DNA from: Zeus faber
Lineage: Eukaryota; Chordata; Actinopteri; Zeiformes; Zeidae
NCBI GenBank assembly: GCA_960531495.1
Contig: OY482861.1
Span: forward strand, 4,577,001 to 4,641,000
Length of the DNA: 64,000 nt
Reading direction: 5' to 3'
In this document: positions 1 to 61,149 of the stretch, piece by piece
How the letters are laid out: each line of letters opens with the position of its first letter
How positions within the stretch are numbered: the stretch's first letter is position 1
Notes under the pieces: generated by a model
Told to the model about the DNA's origin: nothing
The model's input: only the letters and a program-made list of their open reading frames with translations
Database searches by the model: none
Translations under genes and position numbers: made by a program

Positions 1-980
1 TATCATGCGGGAAGAGGAAGGAAGACATGGACTCTCGGTGGTGAAATGAGGAAGTACAGGAGAGCAGAAGAGGTTGGCGAAGAAGAAATGGGATAGCCAG
101 AGATGAAGAAAGTAGACAGGAGTACAAGCTGATGCGGTGCAAGTGAAGAGAGAAGTGGCAAAGGAAAAGGCACACAACGTGTTGTATTAGAGGTTGGACA
201 GTAAGGAAGAAGAAAAGAACTTGTACCGATTGGCAAGACAAAGGGACCAAGCTGGGAAGGATGTACAGCAGTTTAGGGTAATGAAGGATAATGATGGGAA
301 TGTGCTGACTAGTGAGGAGAGTGTGTTGAAAAGGTGGAAGGAGTACTTTGAGGAGTTGATGAATTAAGAAAATGAGGGAGAGAAGAGTGGATGATGTGGA
401 AATAATGATCAAGAAGTGTAGCAAATTAGTCTAGACTAACGAGACTGTTTAACACCATCCTGGAAAGGGAGAGGTTGCCGGAGCAGTGCAGAAGAAGTGT
501 ACTGGTACCCATCTACAAGAATAAGGGAGACGTACAGAGCTGTGGTAACTACAGGGGAATAAAGTTGATCTGCCACAGCATGAAGCTATGGGAAAGGCTA
601 GTGGAGGCTAGGTTAAGAGGAGAGATGGGGATCAGTGAGCAGCAGTATGGTATCATGCTAGGAAAGTACTACAGATGCAATGTTTGCTTTAAGAATGCTG
701 ATGGGAAAAGTACAGGAAAGGCCAGAGGGAGTTGCACTGTGTTTTTGTGGATTTAGAGAAAGCATATGATAGGATGCCGAGAGAGGATGTGTGGTATTGC
801 ATGAGGAAGTCAGGGGTGGCAGAGAAGTGCATAAGAGTGGTACAGGATATGTATGAGGGCAGTCAGACAGTAGTAAGGTGTGCAGTAGGCATGACAAAGG
901 CATTCAAAGTGGAGGTGGGATTGCATCAAGGATCAGCTCTGAGCCCTTTCTTGTTTGCAATGGTGATGGACAGGTTAACA

Positions 981-3490
981 CAGGGGGCAATTATTTTTTC
1001 CATGGGGCCACATGAGAAACAGAAAAAATTGTGGAGGGCCGGGCCAAAAGGCTGAACTCAATTCTGCATAATATTAATTGTATTTCTTAATTGTATTTCT
1101 TTTTGACAAGCTGGTAAGGGTAGGCTATATGTTATAATTAAGCAATGAAAAAATGAGGTTCCCTTACAAAAAATGTCATTTATTCAATCAAAATTCCTAA
1201 AGCAATGGTAAACAAAATGTGAACACTTTTGTACCATTTGACTGATATTAGTAAACATTTTTAGTCACATTCCCCCAAACACATTTTGAGTTTCAAGTAC
1301 TGTTGTAAAGTGGTTCACATCATATTGAACTGTCACTGAACATCACTGAACTATGATTTTGAGAAAAAGGCTTCCAAAGAAAGTGTCCCAGTTCAGTGCT
1401 AGTTGGTGCCTTGACATGCCTACATTTGTAGTCTAACCACCTCATTTGGTCTTTTTAAGTTCTTTTTTTTCTTGTTCAGTGAGAGAAATCTAGTCTCTGC
1501 TGGGCTTTACCGAGTGCATCGAAGTCGGGTTAAATGTCTGAGGTAGAGATGCGAAGCACAGCTGACAGATGATCATCAGTGATCATCTGTCAGCTGTTCA
1601 TCAGTATTTGATCTATACCTGGATTTTGTAAACGTCATCATTCAAAATGTTTGTTCACACATGTAAGTAGAGCCAAAGAGAACCAACGTCTTCTGAGCAT
1701 GTCTCCTCATGTTTGGAAAGTTCTCCTCCTTAAGAGAAGAGTAGAAATCCAGCAGAGATCCTGACTTAAAGTGCTCTGCCAGTACTGCATCAGACTGCAG
1801 GTCAATGAGTTCCAGCTGAACATCACTGGGTGCATTATCCACACTGCAGGTAAAGGGAGAGGAAATCATGTGCATTTCATCCTCGATTGTTCTGAGATCT
1901 TCAAATCGCCTTGAAAACTCCGCATGCAATGCTCCTAACATGGATGAGTACCTGCGGAGGTGATCAGCTGATGGTGTGACTTCTTTCAGGGTTTGCATGT
2001 GAGTGAGAGTGTTGCACTCCAGTTGGCTTGAAAGAAACTGCATCTTTCTCATGAAAGCCTTCACCAGGCTGTGCATTTCATGAACAAAAAGGCCCTTACC
2101 TTGCAGTTTGGTGTTCAGTTCATTCATCAGTGCAAAAATATCAACAGCAAATGCAAAATCTGCCATCCAGTCCTCATCTGAGAGCTCTGGGATGTCTTTG
2201 CCTTTCTTCTCACAAAACTCTTGAATCTCTGCTTTCAGGTTCCAAACTCTTTTTAGCACTTTGCCCAGGCTGAGTCATCTGACAGCTGTGTGGTAGCCAA
2301 TGTCACTTGCTCAGTCTCATGCTCCTCCAAAAGTGCGACAAACTGTCTGTGATTCAATGCCCGTGCCCTGATGAAGATTACTGTTTAAGTAACATCAATA
2401 ACATGGTTAATTTTAAGCACTGACTTGCACAACACATGTTGGTGGATAATACAATACAAAAATACCAATTTCTGATCTGCGTCGATTTCAGTCACTTTAT
2501 CTTGCATACGTTTCAAAAGTCTGACATTTTTCCTTGTAAGATTTGGACAACCGTCCATTGTGACACCTGCTAGTCTGTCCCATTTCAATCCCAGGGTGTC
2601 CATACCATACATTTACCTCCGTAAAAAGATCGCTCCCTGTCCTCCGTAATCTTGAAGTCCGTTATCCCACGGACAAATATAAGTAGCTGGGCTGTGTCGC
2701 GGACATCACAGCTCTCGTCCAAAGCCAAGGAGAAAAAGTCAAAACTTGCCACTTCACGTTGCAGCTGAAGCTCCAGATTCCCCGCAATTTTCTGATCCTT
2801 CTCATCACGGTTCGCCTGGACAGCGGGACTTGCTCAAATGCTCCTTTTCTTTTCAGGGCATATTAGTGCTGCAGAGTCCACCAAGCACTCTTTGACAAAC
2901 TCCCCCTCCGAGAATGGCTTACTGTTTTTAGCAATTTTGTGGGATTTCACAAAGCTGGTATTGGTTGCTGCATCCCTGGATCTGTGAAGCTTGGTAAAAA
3001 AGCCTTGCTGCTTAGCTAGCAAAGCTTCTGATGTCCGCGCCCTTTCAGAATCAGTCAAGTTTTTGTATTTCTCCACGTGTTTCGTCTCGTAATGCAGACT
3101 CAAAATGTAGTTCTTAAACACGGCGATCTGCTCCCCGCAAACTAAACACACGGCTTCAGTAAATAAATACTTAGCAGTCCAATTTTTGTTAAAAAGCCTG
3201 CATTTGGCATCTACCTTTCTTTTTTAGCATGAGGGGACATTTTTGAGAGCTAAAGTCGTCTTGTGACCTGCTTGTGACAACGATCCAATCATGCGCACGT
3301 CTTGATATACTGTACATATTGCGTCATTATGAACGTGAATAAAAAACAACTTCAAAATAAAAGCAATGCAGCTTTAGTCCATGCATGAGGGAAAATTAGA
3401 AAATGTTTATTTTGTAATTTCCAATTAACCTTACACGGGCCGGTCAGTCAACCAAAGGGCCGTATGTGGCCCGGGGGCCACCCAGGTCGG
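981..3490 (-). mobile_element. hAT DNA transposon inserted in the LINE
   Basis: 2510 bp flanked by the exact 8-bp direct repeat GGTTAACA (973-980 and 3491-3498), the target length of hAT elements. Removing the insert and one repeat restores the LINE frame. The ends share a GGGGCCACAT-like stretch in inverted orientation, imperfectly. The coding strand is minus and resembles the GTF2IRD2/ZBED-like hAT transposases. Confidence 0.85.
1642..3151 (-). pseudogene. hAT transposase pseudogene (GTF2IRD2-like)
   Basis: Read on the minus strand, 3151-2834 encodes an N-terminal BED-like zinc-finger remnant (CLVCGEQIAVFKNYILSLHY) and KYKNLTDSERARTSEALLAK. 2612-2385 carries the central segment KWDRLAGVTMDGCPNL, where the conserved Asp of the transposase core lies. 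2259-1642 carries the alpha-helical C-terminal half (FAVDIFALMNELNTKLQGKG). The three pieces are in different frames or broken by stops. Similarity to fish GTF2IRD2-like repeat proteins is from memory of the family. Confidence 0.75.
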
Positions 3491-4373
3491 GGTTAACAGA
3501 TGAAATCAGGGAGGGGTCTCCATGGACTATGATGTTCGCTGATGACATTGTGATCTGTAGCGAGAGTAGGGAGCACGTTGAGGAGAGCCTGGAGAAGTGG
3601 AGGCATGCATTAGAGAGAAGAGGAATGAGAGTCAGCAGGAGTAAGACAGAATACATGTGCCTGAATGGGAGGGAGGGCAACAAAAGGCTGAGAATGCAAG
3701 GAGTGGAGGTGGAGAAGGCAGATGAGTTCAAGTACTTTGGGTTGACCAGCCAAAGCAGTGGAGAGTGCGGGAGAACGGGGAAGAAGTGTCCGCAGTGATC
3801 TGTGACAGAAGGGTCCCAGCAAGAGTAAAGGGGATGGTCTAAAGGACGGTACTGAGACCAGCTGTGTTGTACGGTTTAGAGGCGGTGGCTGAACTGGAGG
3901 TTGCAGAGTTGAGGATGTTGAGATTTTCATTGGGAGTGACAAGGATGGACATGATTAAGAATGAGTACATTAGAGGGACAGCTCAGGTTGGACAGTTTGG
4001 TGGAAAAGTGAGAGGTGAAATTGAGATGGTTTGGACACGTGTGTAGGAGAGATGAGAGTTCGATTGGGCGAAGGATGCTGAGGATGGAGCTGCCAGGCAA
4101 GAGGAAAAGAGGAAGGCCAAAGAGAAGGTTAATGGACGTGGTGAGGGAGGACATGCAGGCGGTTGGTGTAAGGGAGGAAGATGCGCAGGACAGAAGCTAT
4201 TGGAGGCAGGGGTCGCCACAGCGGATCATCTAACGGGAGTAGCCGAAAGAAGGAGAGCTGCTATGCACAAGATAAAATATTGTTATGCATTTAGGTGAAT
4301 TATTAGTATGTGCTCACAAACATATTCTGGCATGTGCTGTATTACAGTATAATTGCATATACATTATTTCACA

Positions 4374-4375
<2 letters not shown>

Positions 4376-4465
<90 letters not shown>
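4376..4465. repeat. (GT)45 microsatellite
   Basis: Uninterrupted alternating GT, 90 bp, in a PAM intron. It generates spurious Cys/Val and Thr/His open frames on both strands. Confidence 0.98.
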
Positions 4466-4466
<1 letters not shown>

Positions 4467-5206
4467 TCATGCCATCCATTTATTTTATTTACATCTCCAA
4501 ATGGAAGGAAACAAGTGTGTATGGAATGAAACCGTGCGTAATGGGGACACTTTCTCCGTGACACTCTCTTAAGACGAGTGGAAAATCAGCCGTAAATCAC
4601 GTAGTCTGAACTAGTCTCACGTAGTCTTAGCAACTGTTATAATTCAGAAATGACTGATTGCTGATTTCTGCTATTGACAAATCAGAATCGAGTATTAGAT
4701 AGAGCTGTATAAGAAGGTATTGATTAAGTATCATCGACTGAAATCCCTCTGAGGACATCCCCACACAGAAAACTGTTCAGCTATGTCAGAAAAAGTGATT
4801 ACGTCAATATGTGCAATGCAACTAGAATGCTGATTTTTCCAAATAGGTTAACCCAGATATTTAGTTCAAATGCTCTTTCATGATGACGAAATTTGTCTTG
4901 CTTTAACCCCTGAAATTGCCTTCTTGAGGTTTGAATTTGAATTAAATTTGGATTTCTTATCGCTTGATGCAAAAACATCTGACCTTTTGTAACTGTCAAG
5001 TTGACATACAATGGGCACCGAGTGTCTCATGTTGGGCCACAGAAAATGCGTTTCTCTTTGGGCTTTGCATGGACTCATGTGACCTCCAATTGCTTTCTCA
5101 AAGACTGACTAAATTGAATAAAAAAAAAAGAGCGCAAAGCTTGTCTTCACCATGTGAAGGCGAAAGTACAATAACGGCTTTAATGTTTTTTTTATTTTTT
5201 ATGCAG
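4466..5206. other. PAM intron, mostly unique
   Basis: AT-rich intron. The first 100 bp contain a stretch (TGGAATGAAACCGTGCGTAA through ACTTTCTCC) that recurs near 39466-39515, so part is a dispersed repeat. Nothing else recognised. Confidence 0.5.
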
Positions 5207-54932
<49,726 letters not shown>

Positions 54933-55545
54933 ACCCCACCATACAATCCCGACAAGCCTTCAGCTGACTTCCTGTCAACTAACTCTCCGGTCATTTGGCC
55001 AGAATGTGTTTAATTTATGTGGAAGTGTCTCGTTTTGGCTGCCAAATGTATTTATTCCCATAAAAACTAGTGTCTTACTTAAGTCCTACTGACTGCTTGA
55101 ATTATGAGTTTAGGTTAAATATTGGTATATATTTAAGAATTAATTTGTTATATCTTATTTTAATAAGGAAGAGCAATGAGTGCTTAAACATTTATTTTTC
55201 TAATTATTAATTTCTTCACAAATATCTTCCATGAACTGAGATGAACTGCATGATGACATTATTTCAGTTTATTTTCTCTTAATTCATTTTCATTTTGAAT
55301 CGTTACATTTGTGGCTTGTCAGCTTTGTCTTTCAACATCTGTTATTATAAAATGTGCCACAATTTGCTATTATTATCTATTATATCTATCGTAATATATG
55401 TCTGTGTGTATATATACAGTATATATCATTTAAGAGTTTTCCTTCAGAGGTGGGTTGTGTTTATCTATTGTGACATGTTGAGCTTTTGCTGCAAAAATAC
55501 TATTTTCAGTAATTTTTGTGTAATAAAGTGTCTGCAAAGCATTAA
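54933..55545 (+). other. pam: PAM 3' untranslated region
   Basis: AT-rich sequence from the stop codon to about 20 bp past the first good poly(A) signal. It has several ATTTA-like runs (for example near 55045 and 55190). The exact cleavage site is inferred. Confidence 0.75.
55522..55527 (+). promoter_or_regulatory. poly(A) signal AATAAA of PAM
   Basis: Canonical hexamer about 590 bp after the stop, followed within 25 bp by a T/G-rich stretch (ctgtctgttttttgg). It is the first perfect AATAAA after the stop that I found. Confidence 0.75.
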
Positions 55546-56806
55546 ACTGTCTGTTTTTTGGACCAAATTTTATACCGTAATACCAAATGGCATCATATGG
55601 TAGCTCAGTTGTACCAGGCCAGGCTTCTTAGGGGTAGGTCAGAGTGAAGAATAGCAGAGGAAGTCACAGGGCCTCTGGCTGATCTGTTGTTTGATGATGT
55701 CTCTGGCTCTGTCATTGATAAAAAGAAACAAGGATATGTTTCTAAATTTAGTGGCAGGTCAAAGTGTTAAGCACAACAGAGGACGGCACAGGGGGTATAC
55801 CCCTGGAGCAGGGGAGAGGGATTTAGCTGACAAGGGTGGAGGTACCTCTGATAAAACCAGCGGTTGGCATAATGCTGACGGTGAAACTTGGCTCTGAATA
55901 TCAGAAGTGAAATGTGATGTATCACACCTGGCGGAAAAACCCAAATATGGGGGACCAACAGAACAAAAAGAGTAGAATGATACTCAAATAGACCTTTATG
56001 GAGGGCAGAAATTTTAGAGAGACGACCTTTCTTTGAAGATAACTGGCTTGCTTGTAACTGTCTATCCATCTACATGAAATACATGTCAGGGAGCAACGCC
56101 GCACCCAGCCGCAAAGGGGCCCGCCTCAAATCTCGGGCTTGCTACGACCACCTGGCATTTTAGAAAAATCAAGTGGCCAGACTCACTCTCACAGATAACA
56201 AACTGCGCCTGCAGATCTCCACCCTCAATCAACGACTGCAGCACATTTAGCGGCTGCGAAGGGGACTTGGTAAGCTTTACCACCAAAAAGTTGTATGAAG
56301 GTTGTCATTTGGTAAATTTTTTCTGTTTATGCCACGTAAAAGACGGTTTTGCATGTTTTTATCCATCACAAATATTATCGCGTAAATACAGTTTTTTTCT
56401 GATAACCAAATATGACCGCTCCACTGTTTATGCACAGCAAACCCCACATCTGTATTTCTCACATAATTCACTGCTCACCACAGTTGTTATGTTATAGCTT
56501 TATTTCTCATACTCGTCACAGTTGTTGTGTTATGGTTTTATTTATTATACTCATCACGGTTGTGTTGTGTTTTTGTTTCTTATACTCACTAAGTTGATGT
56601 TTTATAGTTTTGTATATTCACCACAGTAGTTTGATTATACACCCACTTACATGTACATTTATGTGCCACTTGGTTGCCTACATTATATCCTGCATGCTCA
56701 TTGTTACCACGTATAATCCACATGTTATCCAGCATAACCAGCGTTACTACTTGTAATGTTTTTATTAATCCTCGTTACTTTGTTAGAATGTGACTTTAGA
56801 AGTCAC
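55546..56806. other. intergenic, perhaps internal part of a decayed retroelement
   Basis: No open frame or family recognised. 56460-56640 has an imperfect short tandem pattern (TCACAGTTGTTGTGTTAT-like). It precedes a retrovirus-type polypurine tract, so it may be the worn 3' internal part of that element. GTGACTTTAGAAGTCAC at 56790-56806 is a perfect small palindrome. Confidence 0.4.
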
Positions 56807-56817
56807 AAAGGGGGGAA
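56807..56817 (+). promoter_or_regulatory. polypurine tract (retroelement plus-strand primer)
   Basis: AAAGGGGGGAA immediately followed by TG, the classical form of a polypurine tract abutting the 5' end of a 3' LTR. Confidence 0.7.
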
Positions 56818-57109
56818 TGTTGTGGTTAATTAGTAACCTGTTATGGTTGAATTAGTTACCCCACATGAAAAACCTACTATATGTTCTACTAAATCTGATG
56901 CGATAAAAACCAAATTGAATGTATAAAAAATAAAACCTTTAAAAATGATCTTTGAAATATAGTACACCTTACAGCAAGGAGGCGGCGCCAAAGTCCAATT
57001 AACCCTATGACCACCCTAGAGGATGCCAAAACCTTCCACAATACAGAAAGAAACTTATCTCACAAGGTCAGACAAAGGACAGCCAGGATTGGAGAGTCAG
57101 CAAAGTTTG

Positions 57110-57314
57110 TGTGATAGAGTGCAGTTATATGACTTGGCCAGTAGAGGGACTCTATCTTAAGTAAATGCTCCTTTGCCCTCTCTGTCATGTGTTGTACTGA
57201 TAGCCACCCTGGTATGTTACGGCCGCGCCACACGTTGTTGAAGACGGTTAATAAAAGGTGAACAAACCGGGAGTTGGTCTCTGTTACCTGACGGCAAAAT
57301 ACCAAGATACCACA
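57110..57314 (+). repeat. 5' LTR of the Ty3/gypsy element
   Basis: TGTGATAGAG ... GATACCACA. Has AATAAA inside GGTTAATAAAAGG. It is followed by TATGGCGACGAGGAT, a common gypsy primer-binding region. It differs from the 3' LTR at about a dozen sites. Confidence 0.95.
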
Positions 57315-57453
57315 TATGGCGACGAGGATAAACCAGAAGAATGTTCGGCAAACAGTGGCGTGAGTTTGAGCAGAAAGTTGTTACCGAGTGAAGTGTAGCT
57401 AGCTAAGCTAAAGGAGGCTCGCACAGGACTGCAACTTTGGAGACACCCCGACG

Positions 57454-57963
57454 GTGATGTTGCGGGACAGATTAGTCTGTGGAATGAACGATGACCGCAT
57501 ACAGAAGCGGCTGCTGTCGGAGGACGGCTTATCGTTTGAGACTGCACTGAGGCACGCGCAGGCAATGGAGGCTGCGAACAAAGTCATTAAAGATTTGAAC
57601 AGTACGAGAGACAATTCTAAATGGAGCCGAGCGACAGGTACCATATGCAACGTGTCCGATACGTACACAGAAGAGCAGGTTGGACGTGGGAAATGCTACA
57701 GGTGTGGGGGAATAAGCCACATGGCCAATGAATGCAGGTTTGCGGATGAAAAGTGTCATAACTGTGGGAAGGTGGGGCACATTAAGAGAGCCTGCAGGTC
57801 AAAACCTGTTGATAGAGGGAAGAGGAAAGGCGAGAAAAAGCTGAAAGGGGGGAGTGAAAAGCAGGATAAGAGAGCAAATTTCATGCAAGAAGATGGAGGG
57901 GACAGTAGCAGTGATGAGGTTTTGACTATCTACAGCATAAAGAGTAGAGAAATGACTGTATAA
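57454..57963 (+). pseudogene. Ty3/gypsy gag fragment with two CCHC zinc knuckles
   Basis: 170 codons open. The capsid C-terminal part is at residues 1-60. Two knuckles follow: CYRCGGISHMANEC (about 82-95) and CHNCGKVGHIKRAC (about 101-114), then a Lys/Arg-rich tail. Only about 140 bp separate the LTR from this frame, so the first part of gag is missing. Gag packages the element RNA; this copy cannot form a complete capsid protein. Confidence 0.88.
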
Positions 57964-57964
57964 C

Positions 57965-58495
57965 ATGCATAACATGTATAACATTCCCAAAGAAGAGCCC
58001 ATCAAGATAGAACTAAGTGTAAATGGCACAAGAGCAACCTATGAGGTAGACACAGGTTGCAGAGTGACCATAATGGCAGAGGCAACCTTCCACAACTTAT
58101 GGAGGGTACAGAAGCCTAGACTACAGAAGTGTAAGATAAACCTGAGGACATACGGTGGTCACAGGGTAAAAGTACGTGGGGCATCAAAACTAACGGTAGA
58201 ATACAAAGGCAGTTCCAAGATGTTACCAGTAGTTGAAGTCAAAGGCTCGGGACCGAGTCTAGTGGGGCGGAGTTGGATAAAAGCTTTAAAAATACCCATA
58301 GACTGGCAAGATGTACACAAGATAGTGGATAGTGAGGCTACTGTACAGGAAGTACTCTCAAGGCATGAAACAGTGTTCAAGCATGAGTTAGGGAAGCTGA
58401 AAGGATTCACTGCTAAAATACATGTGGCTCGGGACACCACCCCATGCTTTTATAAGCCAGGATCAGTACCTTTTGCGATGAAGAAAAAAGTGTAA
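57965..58495 (+). pseudogene. Ty3/gypsy protease and start of RT
   Basis: Aspartic protease with VDTGCRVTIM at residues about 28-37. The usual form is DTGAS/DTGAD, so the residue after Gly is changed to Cys-Arg; the catalytic Asp is kept. The later part leads into the RT N-terminus (TPCFYKPGSVPFAM). It ends at TAA near 58495, one stop before RT continues in the same frame. Confidence 0.82.
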
Positions 58496-58537
58496 CATGA
58501 ACTTGAGAGGCTTGAGAAAACAAAAATCATAGAGCCG

Positions 58538-59303
58538 GTGAAATTCTCAGAGTGGGCGGCACCCATCGTGCCCGTCTTAAAACCAGATGATGAAGTGAGA
58601 ATCTGTGGAGACTATAAGCTCACAGTAAACAAAGTGTCTCCCTTAGAACAATACCCCATTCCAAGAATGGAGGACCTGATTGCATCCTTAGATGGGGGAG
58701 AGAAGTACAGTAAGCTCGATATGAGTCATGCATATCAACAAATTGTGCTTGAGGAGGAAGCTAGAAAATACACAACAGTGAATACACACAAGGGGCGATT
58801 CACATACACAAGGTTACCTTTCGGGGTGAGTTCTAGTCCAGCTATTTTCCAGCGCACAATGGAGGGTGTGCTACAGGCACTAAAGAATGTGGCTGTATCT
58901 AGATGATATACTTCTGACAGGAAAGGATGATGAGGACCACATCCACACACTAGATTTAGTGTTAGAGCGACTAGAAGATGCAGGCTTGCGCCTAAAACGA
59001 AGCAAATGCAAATTCATGGAGAAGGAAGTGACATTTCTAGGACATCGAGTGGACGCCAAGGGACTTCATACAGTGCCAGCAAAGGTGAAAGCAGTGCAGG
59101 AAGCGCCAGCTCCTACGTCAGTGACTGAGCTTAAAGCTTACTTGGGACTGTTAAACTTCTACAACAAATTCCTTCCAAACTTATCAACCTTCCTGGCACC
59201 GCTACACAAACCTTTGAGAAAGAGGAGCCATGGACTTGGGGGCCAGAGCAGGAGAAAGCTTTCGCTAAGTCCAAGGAGTTGCTACAGTCAAGCAGTGTAT
59301 TAG
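58538..59303 (+). pseudogene. Ty3/gypsy reverse transcriptase, frameshifted
   Basis: 58538-58906 carries RICGDYKLTVNKV and YSKLDMSHAYQQIVLEEE (motif A with LDMSHAY) and LPFGVSSSPAIFQRTMEGVL. A shift near 58890 precedes WLYLDDILLTGKDDEDHI (YLDD active site) and FLGHRVDAKGLHTVPAK in 58887-59303. All core RT motifs can be seen; the shift between them prevents a full-length enzyme. Confidence 0.9.
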
Positions 59304-60550
59304 TTCACTATGATGAAAACAAAGAACTAATACTGGCTTGCGATGCTTCACCGTATGGAGTTGGAGCTGTCCTAGCACACCGCATGCCAGATGGAGAGGA
59401 GAAACCCATCGGGTTTATGTCCATAACGCTCAACGCTGCAGAAAATAACTATTCCCAGTTAGATAAAGAGGGTCTAGCCATTGTCTTCGGTGTAACGCGC
59501 TTCCATAAGTATCTTTATGAGAGAAAGTTTGTGATTTGCACTGATCACAAGCCTTTGATAAGTCTACTTCACGAGATGAAAGCGGTACCACAGATGGCGT
59601 CACAGAGAATCATGAGATGGGCTGTGCTGTTGAGAGTATACGAGTACAGCATTGCTTACAGAGCAGGTAAAGACAATGGCAACGCAGATGCTCTTAGCCG
59701 CCTCCCACTACCGGAGTGTCCTGTGTCAGTATCCGAGGAGCAAGTGCTGATGATGGATCAGGACCATGGTCCGCCGATGACATCAACCAAGCTACGACAA
59801 TGGACAACAACAGATCCAATACTCTCCAGGGTACGAGAGTATATCCTGAGAGGTTGGCCAGGCAACCATGACACTGACTTTAATCCTTATTGGCAGAGAC
59901 AATGTGAGTTGAGTGTACAAGATGGCTGTGTGTTGTGGGGAGCCCGGGTAGTCATACCAGAAAGAGGACGAGCTCATATGCTGGAAGAATTACACCAGTC
60001 ACACCCAGGAATGAGCTGTATGAAGGGTTTGGCAAGAAGTTACATGTGGTGGCCTCACATGGATGCTCATATAGAGACTAAAGTAAAATCATGCGCTACA
60101 TGTCAAGAACATAGGAAAGCACCTTCGAATTGTTTGAGGAACAGTTTTAGAACACATGGCATTCCAGAAATGATCGTGTCAGACAATGCTCAGTGTTTTC
60201 TCAGCGAACACATGAAAGAGTTTATGTCCAGGAATGGAATCACACATGTCACATCAGCACCATACCACCCCTCATCTAATGGTCTAGCAGAGAGGGCGGT
60301 GCAAACATTCAAGGAGCTGATGAAGAAGAGCACAGCTGGGACAATAGAGACAATGGTGGATAGGGCTTTGTTTAGCTATCGCATCACTCCACAGTCGACT
60401 GCTGGATTGTCACCAGCTGAGATGATGATGGGAAGGAAGCGGTGTACACTTGACTTTATGCACCCAGATTTAAAACAAAAAGTCGAGTCAAAACAAACAA
60501 GTCAGAAAAAAGTTCTCACCAAAGAGAGGACAGTGCTGTGCCGGTGGTGA
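59279..60550 (+). pseudogene. Ty3/gypsy RNase H and internally deleted integrase
   Basis: 424 codons open. RNase H: ILACDASPYGVGAVLAHRMP (first Asp), NYSQLDKEGLAIVFGVTRFH (Glu) and CTDHKPL (Asp). Integrase HHCC finger: HQSHPGMSCMKGLARS and CATCQEHRKA. The core then skips directly to FRTHGIPEMIVSDNAQCFLS, so the first catalytic Asp segment (roughly 60-70 residues) is lost. The later Asp and Glu (SDN; SSNGLAERAVQTFKELMKKS) remain. It stops at 60550. Confidence 0.9.
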
Positions 60551-60930
60551 CCCAGGAGGATACTGCACCAGGGGGTACATCAGCCGACGGATTGCGCAGA
60601 TCAAGGAGGGACAAACGTCCTCCAAACCATTTGAAAGACTACTCCACATAAAGTGGATGCCTTTAGGGGCAAGAATGTGCCTAGTCTCCTTCAGGGGGAG
60701 ATGAGTGTTTGAATAAATAAATAAAAAGAAAGAAAAGTAGATAAAGTGTTCGGAAGAAATAAAAGGTGTTCTGACATGGTGATGGTTACATAAAGTTATA
60801 TAAAGGAAGCAGGGTACAGCAAGCTAAAATATATATATAAGTTTATATGTTACTGGCTAGAGGGGAAAGAAAATGCTGTGGTGTATTATTATTTTCGTTG
60901 GTTAACTAAAGGACAGAAAAGCAAGCGCTA
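60551..60930 (+). other. 3' internal non-coding part of the Ty3/gypsy element
   Basis: Continues the tail of pol (in another frame RSRRDKRPPNHLKDY near 60600) and then AT-rich spacer up to the polypurine tract. Confidence 0.6.
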
Positions 60931-60942
60931 AGAAGGGAGGGA

Positions 60943-61149
60943 TGTGATAGAGTGCAGTTATATGACTTCGCCAGTAGAGGGACTCTATCTTTTAAGTAAA
61001 TGCTCCTTCGCCCTCTCTGTCAGTTGTTGTACTGATAGCCAGCCTGGCATGTTAAGGCCGCGCCACATGTTGCTGAAGACGGTTAATAAAAGGTGAACAA
61101 ACCAGGAGTTGGTCTCTGTTACCTGACGGCAAAATACCAAGATATCACA
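60943..61149 (+). repeat. 3' LTR of the Ty3/gypsy element
   Basis: TGTGATAGAG ... GATATCACA with the polypurine-rich AGAAGGGAGGGA just before it (60931-60941). Confidence 0.95.

Larger units (their letters stand above)
475..4233 (+). pseudogene. LINE reverse transcriptase pseudogene, split by a hAT element
   Basis: Open segments 475-756, 732-1055 (useful to 980), 3491-3798, 3864-4046 and 4015-4233 are pieces of one RT polyprotein. The joint at the hAT insertion is in frame (DRLT before, DEIREG after), so the insertion hit a coding strand that was continuous there. Remaining breaks are small indels. Confidence 0.8.
1..4250 (+). mobile_element. APE-type LINE (RTE-like?), interrupted by hAT, 5' end outside window
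   Basis: A decayed non-LTR retrotransposon in sense with PAM. The first 440 bases carry the region before the RT (for example LYRLAKQRDQAGKD near 210). RT motifs [20 protein letters not shown] and [10 protein letters not shown] follow at 540-950. The ORF resumes after the hAT insertion at 3491 with MMFADDIVIC, the FADD active site, and runs to the 3' end (LRWFGHVCRRDES, GKRKRGRPKR) near 4230. Frameshifts near 730 and 3790 and stops near 365 make it dead. Clade assignment is uncertain. Confidence 0.85.
57110..61149 (+). mobile_element. Ty3/gypsy LTR retrotransposon
   Basis: Two LTRs of 205 and 207 bp flank gag and pol remains, and the 5-bp target duplication GTTTG is present at 57105-57109 and 61150-61154. 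The internal domain order gag, protease, RT, RNase H, integrase is that of Ty3/gypsy. gag is 5' deleted and the integrase core is internally deleted, so it is non-autonomous. Confidence 0.95.

Noticed and set aside
4285..4572. Open frames of alternating Cys/Val or Thr/His
   Set aside because: They are translations of the (GT)45 microsatellite and have no other support.
55691..56286. Possible envelope or accessory gene before the polypurine tract
   Set aside because: No open frame of useful length, no signal peptide or membrane segment I could support; listed only as unassigned sequence.
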